The position numbers and the translations under genes are program-made. A stretch of DNA of 64,000 nt, taken from positions 62,001 to 126,000 of the forward strand of contig NZ_JBHZGO010000023.1 in the NCBI RefSeq assembly GCF_042747725.1, given 5' to 3'. Numbering within the stretch: position 1 is the stretch's first letter; every line of letters begins with the position of its first letter. Below are positions 8,008-16,194 of the stretch, in pieces. The notes beneath the pieces were generated by a model. It searched no databases, was not told where the DNA came from, and was given only the letters and a program-made list of their open reading frames with translations. This stretch comes from FACHB-T130 sp042747725 (GTDB lineage Bacteria > Cyanobacteriota > Cyanobacteriia > Cyanobacteriales > FACHB-T130).

Positions 8008-8982
8008 ATGAATCAATCCAAAATCCAAAATCCCTTGACCCTCCGGGGTCACATCTTTGACTGGGGACAGCGCACTTATTTAATGGGTGTGTTGAATGTG
8101 ACGCCTGATAGTTTTAGTGACGGCGGAGACTTTAACACGCTAGGAGACGCCTTGGCTGCCGCTAAGCATCTTGTGGCAGCCGGTGCCGATATCCTCGATG
8201 TGGGGGGACAATCAACTCGACCAGGAGCCGCTGAAACTCTTTTGGAAGAGGAATTGAATCGGGTGCTGCCAGTGGTGCAGGCGCTCCGAAAGGATGCAGG
8301 CGGAAGCAGGAAGGATGAATCCGATTCGGCGGTGGGAGTCATAGAATCCGCTCAACACTGCAATCCCTTATCCTATTCTTCGGGAAGGGCAAAGCGCTGC
8401 ATCCCTCATCCTTCTGAGGTGCCGATTTCTGTAGATACGACGCGGGCATCTGTGGCAAGGGCAGCTGTTGCAGCGGGGGCTGATATGGTCAATGATATTT
8501 CCGGCGGGACTTTCGACCCGGAGATGTTTGCTGTGGTGGCAGAGTTGGGTGTCCCAATTGTGTTGATGCACATCCGAGGGACGCCAGCTACCATGCAGCA
8601 GATGACGAATTATCAGGACTTGATGGGGGAAATCTCCGAGTTTTTGTCAAGTCAAATTGAGCGGGCGATCGCATCTGGCATCGATCGCTCGAAGATTATC
8701 ATCGATCCCGGCATTGGTTTTGCCAAAACTTACGACCAAAGCTTGGAAATCTTGCAACGCCTGCCGATGTTGCATTCCTTGGGTGTTCCTCTGTTAGTGG
8801 GACCATCCCGGAAAAGTTTTATCGGGCGGATTTTAAATCAACCCGATCCCAAAGCCAGAGTGTGGGGAACAGCGGCGGCTTGTTGCGGAGCGATCGCGGG
8901 AGGTGCCGACATCCTCCGGGTTCACGATGTCCAACCAATGCACGATGTCTGTCGCGTCGCTGATGCCATTTTCAGAAAATAA
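8008..8982 (+). CDS. folP: Dihydropteroate synthase with in-frame insertion
   Basis: This TIM-barrel enzyme condenses p-aminobenzoate with hydroxymethyl-dihydropterin pyrophosphate in folate synthesis. Signature segments are YLMGVLNVTPDSFSDGG (about 25-41), DILDVGGQSTRPG (about 61-73), VPISVDTTR (about 139) and GPSRKSFIG near the end. At 324 residues it is about 40 longer than usual: residues about 96-138 (8292-8421) are a polar stretch ending CIPHPSE, placed between barrel elements and encoded by repeat DNA shared with recO. The first residues (MNQSKIQNP) also come from a repetitive AATCCAAAATCC tract. The frame is preserved, so activity is likely retained if the insert forms a surface loop. 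Confidence 0.93.
   Translation: MNQSKIQNPLTLRGHIFDWGQRTYLMGVLNVTPDSFSDGGDFNTLGDALAAAKHLVAAGADILDVGGQSTRPGAAETLLEEELNRVLPVVQALRKDAGGSRKDESDSAVGVIESAQHCNPLSYSSGRAKRCIPHPSEVPISVDTTRASVARAAVAAGADMVNDISGGTFDPEMFAVVAELGVPIVLMHIRGTPATMQQMTNYQDLMGEISEFLSSQIERAIASGIDRSKIIIDPGIGFAKTYDQSLEILQRLPMLHSLGVPLLVGPSRKSFIGRILNQPDPKARVWGTAAACCGAIAGGADILRVHDVQPMHDVCRVADAIFRK
8290..8421. repeat. Dispersed repeat inserted in frame in folP
   Basis: The segment opens with AAGGATGCAGG and GAAGGATGAAT and closes with CTGCATCCCTCATCCTTC. GGATGCAG (8292-8299) and CTGCATCC (8397-8404) are complements, as are GAAGGATG (8310-8317) and CATCCTTC (8407-8414). The same oligomers occur at the tpiA/folP junction (7959-8010) and, translated as IPHPSE, in recO (about 43712-43740). 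This matches the behaviour of small dispersed repeats described in cyanobacteria. Confidence 0.6.
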
Positions 8983-9102
8983 AAATAAAAAAGCTAAGAG
9001 CGATCGCTGTCTTGAAATGCCTTAAAAATTGATGTTTTTAATTTCAAATCAGACTCTCTACTCTTAAAACTCTTTTACTTTTTGTTTTTGACCTTTTACC
9101 TT

Positions 9103-9918
9103 TTAAACACTACCTGCTCCATTGCCATTAGAGCCATTGGGAGGCTCAGGAGTAGTCATTAAGTCAGTCATGGCTTCTGATAAGGCTTTCGGGTCCATAA
9201 ATACCACCTTGGAGTTAGGACTGGCACTCAATTTCTGATTGGCATCGACATATCTTTGAGCAACGAGAAACTGCAATACTTCTCTACTTAAAGGCTGTGA
9301 CTGCAAAGCTTGGCTAAGAATTTCTATCGACTTCACAGTTCCCTCCGCTTCCAAGATAGAAGCGCGTTTCTTACTTTCCGCTGCTCGTTCCAGCTCCAGA
9401 GACTCCAAGACAGTTTTTGCGGGCGTAATGTCTCGCACCTCGACGCGAGTCACCTTAACTCCCCACGCAGCAGTCGCTTCATCCAACTGCTGCAACAAAG
9501 TCTGATTGATTTCGGTTCTGGAAGAATAAGTTTGCTCCAGTTCCATTTGACCAATTGCAGAGCGAAGCGTCGTTAAAACTAAGTTTTCGATTGCCTGCTC
9601 AATATCTTCAACGGCGTAGTAGGCTTTTTCCAAATCCAGAATCTGCCAGTACACCACTGCATCAACTTTCAGCGAAACGTTATCTTTGGTAATTGCCTGT
9701 TGAGGGTCAATGTTCAAAAACTTCTCGCGGCTGGTTTCCTCCACCACAATTGAGTCAACAAAGGGAACGATGAAGTTGAGACCGGGCGCGAGTCTTCGAT
9801 TGTACTGACCCAAGCGCTCTACTAAAGCTTGATTTCCTTCGTTGATAATTTTCACAGAACCCACTGTGTAGCCAACGATCACCAAGACGAGGGGGGCAAG
9901 AATCGTGATGGGGTCCAT
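9103..9918 (-). CDS. SPFH/stomatin-like membrane protein
   Basis: A 271-residue protein with one N-terminal membrane segment (about 5-25, ILAPLVLVIVGYTVGSVKII) followed by a Band-7/SPFH domain (about 27-190). Recognisable parts are GLNFIVPFVD, DNVSLKVDAVVYW and GVKVTRVEVRDITP, and a coiled-coil rich in Ala/Glu (LELERAAESKKRASILEAEG) comes next. The C-terminus is low complexity (PPNGSNGNGAGS). Stomatins and paraslipins oligomerise on membranes and act as scaffolds for proteases or channels. No adjacent NfeD-type protease gene is present, so the partner is unknown. It is convergent with folP. An AGGAG lies upstream of the ATG at 9918. Confidence 0.88.
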   Translation of the reverse strand: MDPITILAPLVLVIVGYTVGSVKIINEGNQALVERLGQYNRRLAPGLNFIVPFVDSIVVEETSREKFLNIDPQQAITKDNVSLKVDAVVYWQILDLEKAYYAVEDIEQAIENLVLTTLRSAIGQMELEQTYSSRTEINQTLLQQLDEATAAWGVKVTRVEVRDITPAKTVLESLELERAAESKKRASILEAEGTVKSIEILSQALQSQPLSREVLQFLVAQRYVDANQKLSASPNSKVVFMDPKALSEAMTDLMTTPEPPNGSNGNGAGSV

Positions 9919-10079
9919 AATGCGCTCTCTCCTGAAGAGGCTACTGTTAAAAGTAGCTATTAGCTTAATGCTAACTTTTAATTAGTCGCAGCTTTACTTT
10001 AAGTAAATCGGGATTTCCGCCCAAGACTCGGAGCCTTGCCCTAGTTCCGAGAAACATTTCCACCGTGATGCCAGCGTTT

Positions 10080-11900
10080 CTAAGGCAGAGGTGGCAAAGC
10101 CAGCCAGGAAGTGACGCTTGGGGGTAGTTGCGTATTCAGGCGCAGGGCCAGTTCTGGGGTAGAGAGAGATTGGGCGTAGGCGGGTGTCAAGAAGGGTTCG
10201 TAAGTTGAGGCGGCTGGGGTCAGTTGTTTAACAAATGCCAAGGTGACGCCTTCAAGCAACTGGCGCAGGGGAGCCGCTGATTTGCCGGTGCGTTCGTTGA
10301 CGAGGGTTGTTTGAGTGAGAAGTTCGCCTTGGCTGCCTGGACCAAAATCGCTAATGCTTAAGTGAGTTCCGCCAATTGCTGTGAGGAGATATTTAGGGCT
10401 GGGCAGTTGGGTAAAAGGTCGTAGTTGATGGTTCAGCGATGGGGTGAGAGAATCACTGGTGCCAGTCAAGATTAAGGTGGGAGTGCTAACTTTGCCAAGA
10501 CCTTTTTCGCCAAACAAGTCTCCCACAACGGGGTTAAGCGCGATCGCTTGCACCACGCGCCGATCCCGCAAGTTCAAACGTTGGTCGGGCAGACCCGCTG
10601 CTGCACACTGCAACCAATCCCCTCCCGATTTCCCTAGGGGATTGCGATTTTTGCAAAATTGCCGCAACGCATCCAGATTCAGTTCGCCTCCCGCCAACGC
10701 CAAAGCTGTGTAGCCGCCCAAGGAATGACCAATAACGCTGACTTTCTCGGTATTCAGCTTCCCCTGAAGGGAACCTGGTAGCTGGTTTAGCCGAGCCAGC
10801 TCATCGAGCAAAAAGCTAATATCTTTGGGCATGGCGACAAACTCGGACGCCGGTAACAAGGACACCAAACCGGGCATTCCCACGGAGTTGCTGCCAAAAT
10901 GCCCTCCAAAGATTCGGTTGGCATTGCTGCCCGGATGCTCAATGGCGGCGACGGTGATGCCGTGAGAAGCTAGGTGACGGGCTATGTAGGCTAGGAAGGA
11001 GCGATCGGCTCCAAAGCCGTGAGAGAGGACGACAAGGGGATTTTGAGAGTTTTGGTAAGGTGGTTTCTCGTTTGTGTTTGCCCAGTAGAGATCGACGACG
11101 ATCTGGCGATCGCTGGTGTATGTCCCCAGAATCGGCTCCTGGCGTCGCCAGTCGTGAAAGGTCAGAGTCTGCTGCTGTACTGTTTCGGAACCCGCTTGGG
11201 CGGGGTTAAAGGCGGGACGGAATTTTCCTTTGGTGACGGTCAGTTCTCGCTCCAGTAGCGGGCTTAAAGCTCCGCTTTGCCAGTAGGGCGCGTTGAATTC
11301 TAGGGCGATCGCGATCGCAGAGGAGGCGTCTACGGTAATTGTGTCGGCTGGATAGGACTGCAAAAAGCTGATGACGCTTAAGCCATTGGCTTGCCGCAAG
11401 GCTAGGGTTAGACCAGCTTGCAGTTGTTCAACCGTACTATTCGGTAGCGCCAATCCCAGCTTCTTGATTAACTCTTCTCCAACGGGCGATCGCAACACGT
11501 CTTTCACCACTTTGTCTCCCAAATTCGGATCTAGGTGCAAGCGACGGTTGAGTATTTCTCGAAATTCTGAGCTTAGCAATGCCTTATAAGGCTTGAGACT
11601 GGCGGGAACTTCCCCCGTTTTGGCAAAATCCTCTAAATCTTCGATTGCTACCGATTGCTGAAACGGCCCCAAGCGCAGCGTTACCCGTTCCGCTGCTAAG
11701 ACGGGTGCCCCAACACTTGACAAAAGTGCGAAAGCGTTGCTTAAGGAAGTTATGGTGACGCCCCATAAGCAGCTTTGAGCGAGTAAGCGCGTCCGCCCGA
11801 TCGGCTTTGCCGTTGCTGAAAATGGCGATCGCGTTCTCGGAAGCGTTTTTGGGAAAACCTTGTCCCGAAACCAATTCAGCTTTAACTTCATCATCTCCAT
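10080..11900 (-). CDS. DUF1400-containing alpha/beta hydrolase, exported
   Basis: This 606-residue protein begins with a basic region and a hydrophobic signal or anchor (about 41-70, ending APVLAAERV). A DUF1400-like segment (about 70-200) typical of cyanobacterial hydrolases follows, then an alpha/beta-hydrolase domain. The oxyanion region VVLSHGFG, the nucleophile elbow GHSLGG (about 393-398) and a C-terminal GGTHLSISDF with the likely catalytic His can be seen. Family members are lipase- or dienelactone-hydrolase-like; the substrate is unknown. The C-terminus repeats proline/leucine-rich segments. Two nearby ATGs (11900 and 11891) could each be the start. It is downstream of the Wzc-like gene on the same strand, separated by a 26-bp palindrome. 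Confidence 0.85.
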   Translation of the reverse strand: MEMMKLKLNWFRDKVFPKTLPRTRSPFSATAKPIGRTRLLAQSCLWGVTITSLSNAFALLSSVGAPVLAAERVTLRLGPFQQSVAIEDLEDFAKTGEVPASLKPYKALLSSEFREILNRRLHLDPNLGDKVVKDVLRSPVGEELIKKLGLALPNSTVEQLQAGLTLALRQANGLSVISFLQSYPADTITVDASSAIAIALEFNAPYWQSGALSPLLERELTVTKGKFRPAFNPAQAGSETVQQQTLTFHDWRRQEPILGTYTSDRQIVVDLYWANTNEKPPYQNSQNPLVVLSHGFGADRSFLAYIARHLASHGITVAAIEHPGSNANRIFGGHFGSNSVGMPGLVSLLPASEFVAMPKDISFLLDELARLNQLPGSLQGKLNTEKVSVIGHSLGGYTALALAGGELNLDALRQFCKNRNPLGKSGGDWLQCAAAGLPDQRLNLRDRRVVQAIALNPVVGDLFGEKGLGKVSTPTLILTGTSDSLTPSLNHQLRPFTQLPSPKYLLTAIGGTHLSISDFGPGSQGELLTQTTLVNERTGKSAAPLRQLLEGVTLAFVKQLTPAASTYEPFLTPAYAQSLSTPELALRLNTQLPPSVTSWLALPPLP

Positions 11901-11976
11901 TCACCCCGTTTGAGTGCAGCAGCGCCGTAATGTAGAAGCAATTCGATTGCGGTTGTTCCCATTTTTGAAAAGCTCT

Positions 11977-12002
11977 GCTATGAGAGCGATCGCTCTCATA
12001 GC
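11977..12002. repeat. 26-bp perfect palindrome centred on HIP1
   Basis: GCTATGAGAGCGA is followed directly by its exact complement TCGCTCTCATAGC, with the HIP1 octamer GCGATCGC at the centre. It lies in the gap between two minus-strand genes, 83 bases after the Wzc-like stop, where it could act as a terminator or mRNA-stabilising hairpin; the downstream T-run is short. Confidence 0.7.
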
Positions 12003-12084
12003 AACTGGGGACTCAAGTGCTGTTAGCACAAAGCCAAGCACAGACTCAGAGAACACCAGAATGCGCCCCTGTCCTGAAGCTCCC

Positions 12085-14358
12085 TTAATTGCGACTATAG
12101 GAAGGATACGCGGGAGAAGTATACCCTTTAATACCATTGGCGACGATACCCAAGACTGTGCCACCAGAAATTTTTAGTCCATCTAATGCTTTCATTAGCA
12201 TGGAACGGTCTGTTTGATCGATCCCGACAACTAAAATGGTGCCATCTGTATTCGCAGCCAAGATGTTGCTGTCTGCCAAACCGACCAGAGGTGGTGAGTC
12301 GTAGATCACTAAGTCGAAACGGGCTTGAAATTGCTCGATGAGATACTGCATTTTATCTGACGAAAGCAGCTTGATCGGGTCTGAAGAGTTTTGACCCGAT
12401 GTTAAGACAAACAGGTTGTTGTCTTCTGGCGATCGCTGAATGGCATCATTCAAACTCAGATCGGTGGCGATGGTATCGCTGAGTCCTCGCACGTTCGGTA
12501 AGCTCAAGCGAGTATGCAGACTCGGACGCCGCAAATCGGCGTCTATCAATAATACCCGCTGACCAATTGCCGCTGCGGCTTTCGCCAAGTGGATGGCAAC
12601 CGTTGATTTCCCATCTCCCGGTGTCGCCGAACTGATTGCCAAAGAGGTAATTGGCGTCCCAGAACTGAGCAAGCGAATATTGGTATAGAGAGAACGGAAG
12701 GCTTCCAAAAATGGCGAATCGGTGTATACATTCAGCTTCTTGCGACCATTGCCATTTGCTGCATTGTCACCCAACAGTTGATTTAAACCGGCAACCTCCG
12801 CTACGGTAGCGGGTTTACTGGGTTTCTTGGGCGGTTTCTTGAGTTCCTTGGCAAAAGGAATCACTCCCAAAATCGGCAGTTTCGTTTCCCCTTTGACATC
12901 TTCGGGGGTGTGGAAGACTGTATTGAGAGCCTCGATGAGAAAACCCAGTCCGATGCCCAATAGCGCACTTAAAACGATAGCGATCGCTAACTGTTTTTTA
13001 GTTTGTTTGGTCGCTACTGATATCAGGTTGCCATCTTCATCGCGCCGTAGCTGAGGCTCCTCAATCAGTTCCCAAGGCACTTCCTGTTGGGCAGCATCTA
13101 ACTTTAAGGCTTCTCGTTTGCCTAAAAATTGCTTGAGGTTATCAGTTGCAACTAATAATTTTCGCTGTATATCCGCGTGCTGGCGGGCAACCGCAGGTAA
13201 TTCTTGCAGTTGTGCTTTGATTTTAGTTTCAGTTCTCAGAATTGTTTGGTAGCGCTCCTGTGTTCCTTGGATTCTTCCCTGCAATTTTTTTAGAACCCCT
13301 TGGGCTTGTTCCCTCATCAGCTGTTGCAAATTTTGCTGCTTTTCCCTAAGAACTAGAATCGGTGGGCTGTCGTCCCGAAATTGGGGGGATTGTGCCGCAA
13401 TGGTACTGTCTAGAGTCTGAATCTGCGCTAGCAAGGTTTCGTAAGTCTTCGCATCTGTAGACAAAATTGCGGTAGTATTTCCTTCCCGCAACTGTTTTTG
13501 CATACTGGCATATTGCGCTTGCGCGTCAGCCAGTTCCGCTTGGGTATCTAATCTTTGTCTTTCAATCGTCAAAGCCTGCTGATACAGCAAGGAGTCTGCT
13601 TGTTCCGGATCGCTGACATTGTACTGCTGCCGGAGTTTTTGGAGTTGTGCTTGCAGCGTATCAACTTGCCCCTGTAGCTGAGGTAGCTGCTGATTGATAA
13701 ACTCAATTCCCTGTTTGAGGCTTGACAGGCGCTCTTGGCGGCTATAGTTCAGATAATTTTTATAAAGACTATCCAATACAAACTGAATTTTTTGCTGATC
13801 TTGATCCCGGTAACTAACTTCTAAAATTTTGGTGCCGTATTGAACTCCATCTTTTTCATAATTGACTCGAAAAATTAAGAGTTTCGTCATCAAATAGTTA
13901 TAAGTAATCTCCGGATATTTTTTTTGCAATTCTTTGATGGCTGGCAACATCAATTTCGTGCTTTGCAAAACTCGGATTTGCGTCTCATAATCCAACAAGC
14001 TAGATTTTTCAACTTCAATTTTTTGGATATCTGCGTTGTTAGTTTGAGACGATAAAAATTGCTTTGCTAATCTATCTTCAGCGGTAACGGGTTCCACCAA
14101 AAGCCGAAAGGCTCCTTCATATTCTGGAACAATCCGCTTTGAGCTGAAGACAATCATGCTCCCTGAGATGACAGTTAATACAATTGTTACCCCTGCCATA
14201 ACCGGGAGTCGGCGGCGCACAACGCCCAACAACCATGCCAAGTCCAGCTTCTGTTCATCACTGTCGTCAGACGGTCGAGTGAGTTGCCCAGGCAACGACT
14301 GAGTCGGCTTGCTATTGCGTTTATTGAAGAATGGCTGTGAATTGTGTTCGGTATCCAT
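12085..14358 (-). CDS. wzc: Wzc-like polysaccharide co-polymerase/tyrosine autokinase
   Basis: This 757-residue inner-membrane protein combines a Wzz chain-length domain and a cytoplasmic BY-kinase, controlling polysaccharide polymerisation and export. Two membrane segments flank a long periplasmic coiled coil: VMAGVTIVLTVISGSMIVF (about 54-72) and IAIVLSALLGIGLGFLIEAL (about 453-472). The coiled coil is rich in Gln. The kinase carries Walker A SATPGDGKST (about 575), Walker A' VLLIDADLRRPS and Walker B LVIYDSPPL (about 683). The C-terminal tail YTSPAYPSYSRN has only three tyrosines, fewer than in classical Wzc. The Wza-like gene lies immediately upstream on the same strand, 89 bases away, so the two form an export operon. 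Confidence 0.93.
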   Translation of the reverse strand: MDTEHNSQPFFNKRNSKPTQSLPGQLTRPSDDSDEQKLDLAWLLGVVRRRLPVMAGVTIVLTVISGSMIVFSSKRIVPEYEGAFRLLVEPVTAEDRLAKQFLSSQTNNADIQKIEVEKSSLLDYETQIRVLQSTKLMLPAIKELQKKYPEITYNYLMTKLLIFRVNYEKDGVQYGTKILEVSYRDQDQQKIQFVLDSLYKNYLNYSRQERLSSLKQGIEFINQQLPQLQGQVDTLQAQLQKLRQQYNVSDPEQADSLLYQQALTIERQRLDTQAELADAQAQYASMQKQLREGNTTAILSTDAKTYETLLAQIQTLDSTIAAQSPQFRDDSPPILVLREKQQNLQQLMREQAQGVLKKLQGRIQGTQERYQTILRTETKIKAQLQELPAVARQHADIQRKLLVATDNLKQFLGKREALKLDAAQQEVPWELIEEPQLRRDEDGNLISVATKQTKKQLAIAIVLSALLGIGLGFLIEALNTVFHTPEDVKGETKLPILGVIPFAKELKKPPKKPSKPATVAEVAGLNQLLGDNAANGNGRKKLNVYTDSPFLEAFRSLYTNIRLLSSGTPITSLAISSATPGDGKSTVAIHLAKAAAAIGQRVLLIDADLRRPSLHTRLSLPNVRGLSDTIATDLSLNDAIQRSPEDNNLFVLTSGQNSSDPIKLLSSDKMQYLIEQFQARFDLVIYDSPPLVGLADSNILAANTDGTILVVGIDQTDRSMLMKALDGLKISGGTVLGIVANGIKGYTSPAYPSYSRN

Positions 14359-14447
14359 TTACCTATTTAGATAGAATTAGATAGAAAAAAAGCAGCTAAC
14401 TACAGTTTAAGAGAACGTTTATAGATACACCCTGAAGATATACTTAC

Positions 14448-15923
14448 CTAGTCATTGTTTCCCAAGATTCCAAATAAATTAAAAATGTTGAAAAATGTGA
14501 AAACCTTCTCTATCGGTTCTAAGAATGTTCGCACACTGTCAGAAGTCTTGGCGCTTCCAGATCGGCTGACTACAATAATGTCGTTATTGCGGAGGAGTGG
14601 ATTATTTGCCTCATTGATTCCTTGGGTTAAATCAATATTGACTTTACTTTTTGACACTGTGCCATCGGGGTTGAGGCGAATTAAATCGACCGCCTTTCGA
14701 TTTGCTCTAGCATCATTGAATCCTCCCGCAGTCAGCAATGCTTGATTCAAGGTTGTGTTTGGCGCAACCTGCACCACTCCTGGGCTTTTCACTTCTCCTA
14801 CCACACTTACCTTAATAATACTGGGAGAAAAGCTAGTGGTCGCTAATTCAGAAATTTCTGCCGGGTTGACTGCTGATGCAGTGGGAATAAAAATGGTATC
14901 TCCATCTTGCAAAAGTGTATCTTGACTGAAATCACCAGCCTGCAAGAGTTGCCAAAGATTTAGATCGATGATTTGTTCTGTCCCTGCTTTGGTGAGTCGC
15001 CGCAACTGGATACGGCGAATATCTGCCAATGGCTTAATCCCCCCAGCCAAATCAATTGCCCGCGTTACGGTTGGTAGTCCTAGGGTTCTTTGCTCTAGTG
15101 TTGTCTTTCCTCCGATAACAACATAAGTGCCAGGACGGTTGACTTCCCCCACGACTGCAACACTGCGGGGTTCTTCTAAAGGAGGTGAAAAACGAGTCGT
15201 GGCGATTTGCCGTACTTCGTCTAAGTTAATGGTGGTGGTTGTGGGAATAAAAACAGTGTCTCCATCCCGCAAATTTAAATCTTGGCTGCTGTCGCCGGTT
15301 TGGATCAGATCCCAAAGATTAAGATTGATAACTTGCTCGGAACCGGATGCTAGCTTGCGACGCACCTGAACCTTACGAATATCAGCCGTCAGCGTAATTC
15401 CCTGCGCCTGCTCAATTGCCTGCGTTACTGTGGGATATTGGAACCCAGGCACGCTCCCGACTCCGGCTATCAGGGGAATTGTGAAGCCGCCTGGGCGAGT
15501 CACCTCTCCTCCCACCCGAACATTGATAGGGCGAGGAGACAGAACGCTAATGCTGATTATGGGTCGTTTGAGGAAGCGAAAGTATGCAGATGAAATGGCA
15601 TTAGTCGCTTGTGGCACGGTTAGCCCCTGAACCGATAGGGTACCAATCAGGGGTAGGGATAAGGAGCCATCTGCTAGAATTTGGTACTCGCCACTATATT
15701 GGGGAACCTCGAAGATATCAAGGCGGATGCGATCGCCTCCACCCAATGTATAGGCTATATCAGGTCGAGCGGGATTGGTATTCGCTTGTGCAAGAATCGT
15801 AGGTTTCTGAAAACGCGGCAGAGTCGCCTGGGTAGGAGAGGGACAAGCAATGGCAAATGTTGCCACTAAGGTTATACCGGCAGAAGTTCGGGTGAGTTGT
15901 CTATAAAAACCTGGATCGCCCAT
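14448..15923 (-). CDS. wza: Wza-like outer-membrane polysaccharide export protein (SLBB domains)
   Basis: A 491-residue secreted protein with a signal peptide (about 1-34, hydrophobic ITLVATFAIACPS, possible lipobox-like Cys). The polysaccharide-export domain follows: YTLGGGDRIRLDIFEVPQYS at about 57-76 and DGSLSLPLIGTLSVQGLT. After it come three SLBB-type repeats containing INVRVGGEVTRPG, VAVVGEVNRPG and VSVVGEVKSPG, each followed by a basic strand. Such proteins form the outer-membrane channel for exopolysaccharide and pair with Wzc. The C-terminal hydrophobic end (FTFFNIFNLFGILGNND) could be the membrane-crossing helix. It is divergent from the polymerase gene across 271 bases that must contain promoters for both directions. 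Confidence 0.92.
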   Translation of the reverse strand: MGDPGFYRQLTRTSAGITLVATFAIACPSPTQATLPRFQKPTILAQANTNPARPDIAYTLGGGDRIRLDIFEVPQYSGEYQILADGSLSLPLIGTLSVQGLTVPQATNAISSAYFRFLKRPIISISVLSPRPINVRVGGEVTRPGGFTIPLIAGVGSVPGFQYPTVTQAIEQAQGITLTADIRKVQVRRKLASGSEQVINLNLWDLIQTGDSSQDLNLRDGDTVFIPTTTTINLDEVRQIATTRFSPPLEEPRSVAVVGEVNRPGTYVVIGGKTTLEQRTLGLPTVTRAIDLAGGIKPLADIRRIQLRRLTKAGTEQIIDLNLWQLLQAGDFSQDTLLQDGDTIFIPTASAVNPAEISELATTSFSPSIIKVSVVGEVKSPGVVQVAPNTTLNQALLTAGGFNDARANRKAVDLIRLNPDGTVSKSKVNIDLTQGINEANNPLLRNNDIIVVSRSGSAKTSDSVRTFLEPIEKVFTFFNIFNLFGILGNND

Positions 15924-16194
15924 ACATAACCTACTTGTTTTATATTTTTAAATCTAAGCTGTGTGAGGATAAATCTGCCACTCTAAATAGTAGTTATTTA
16001 TCCTCAGTTTTCTTGGTAAAACTCTTAACCCTATCTATAGCAAGCTTTTTAAAGATACTTGTTTTTAATTGGTATCTTTAAAATAATTAAATACTCGTAA
16101 ATATACGCAAATTGCTTGTTTCTCTCTTGTTTAATCAGCCGCTATACTCGTATAGGGTGAGCTTTGCTTTATCTTTCGGTTAAGAATATTAAAC

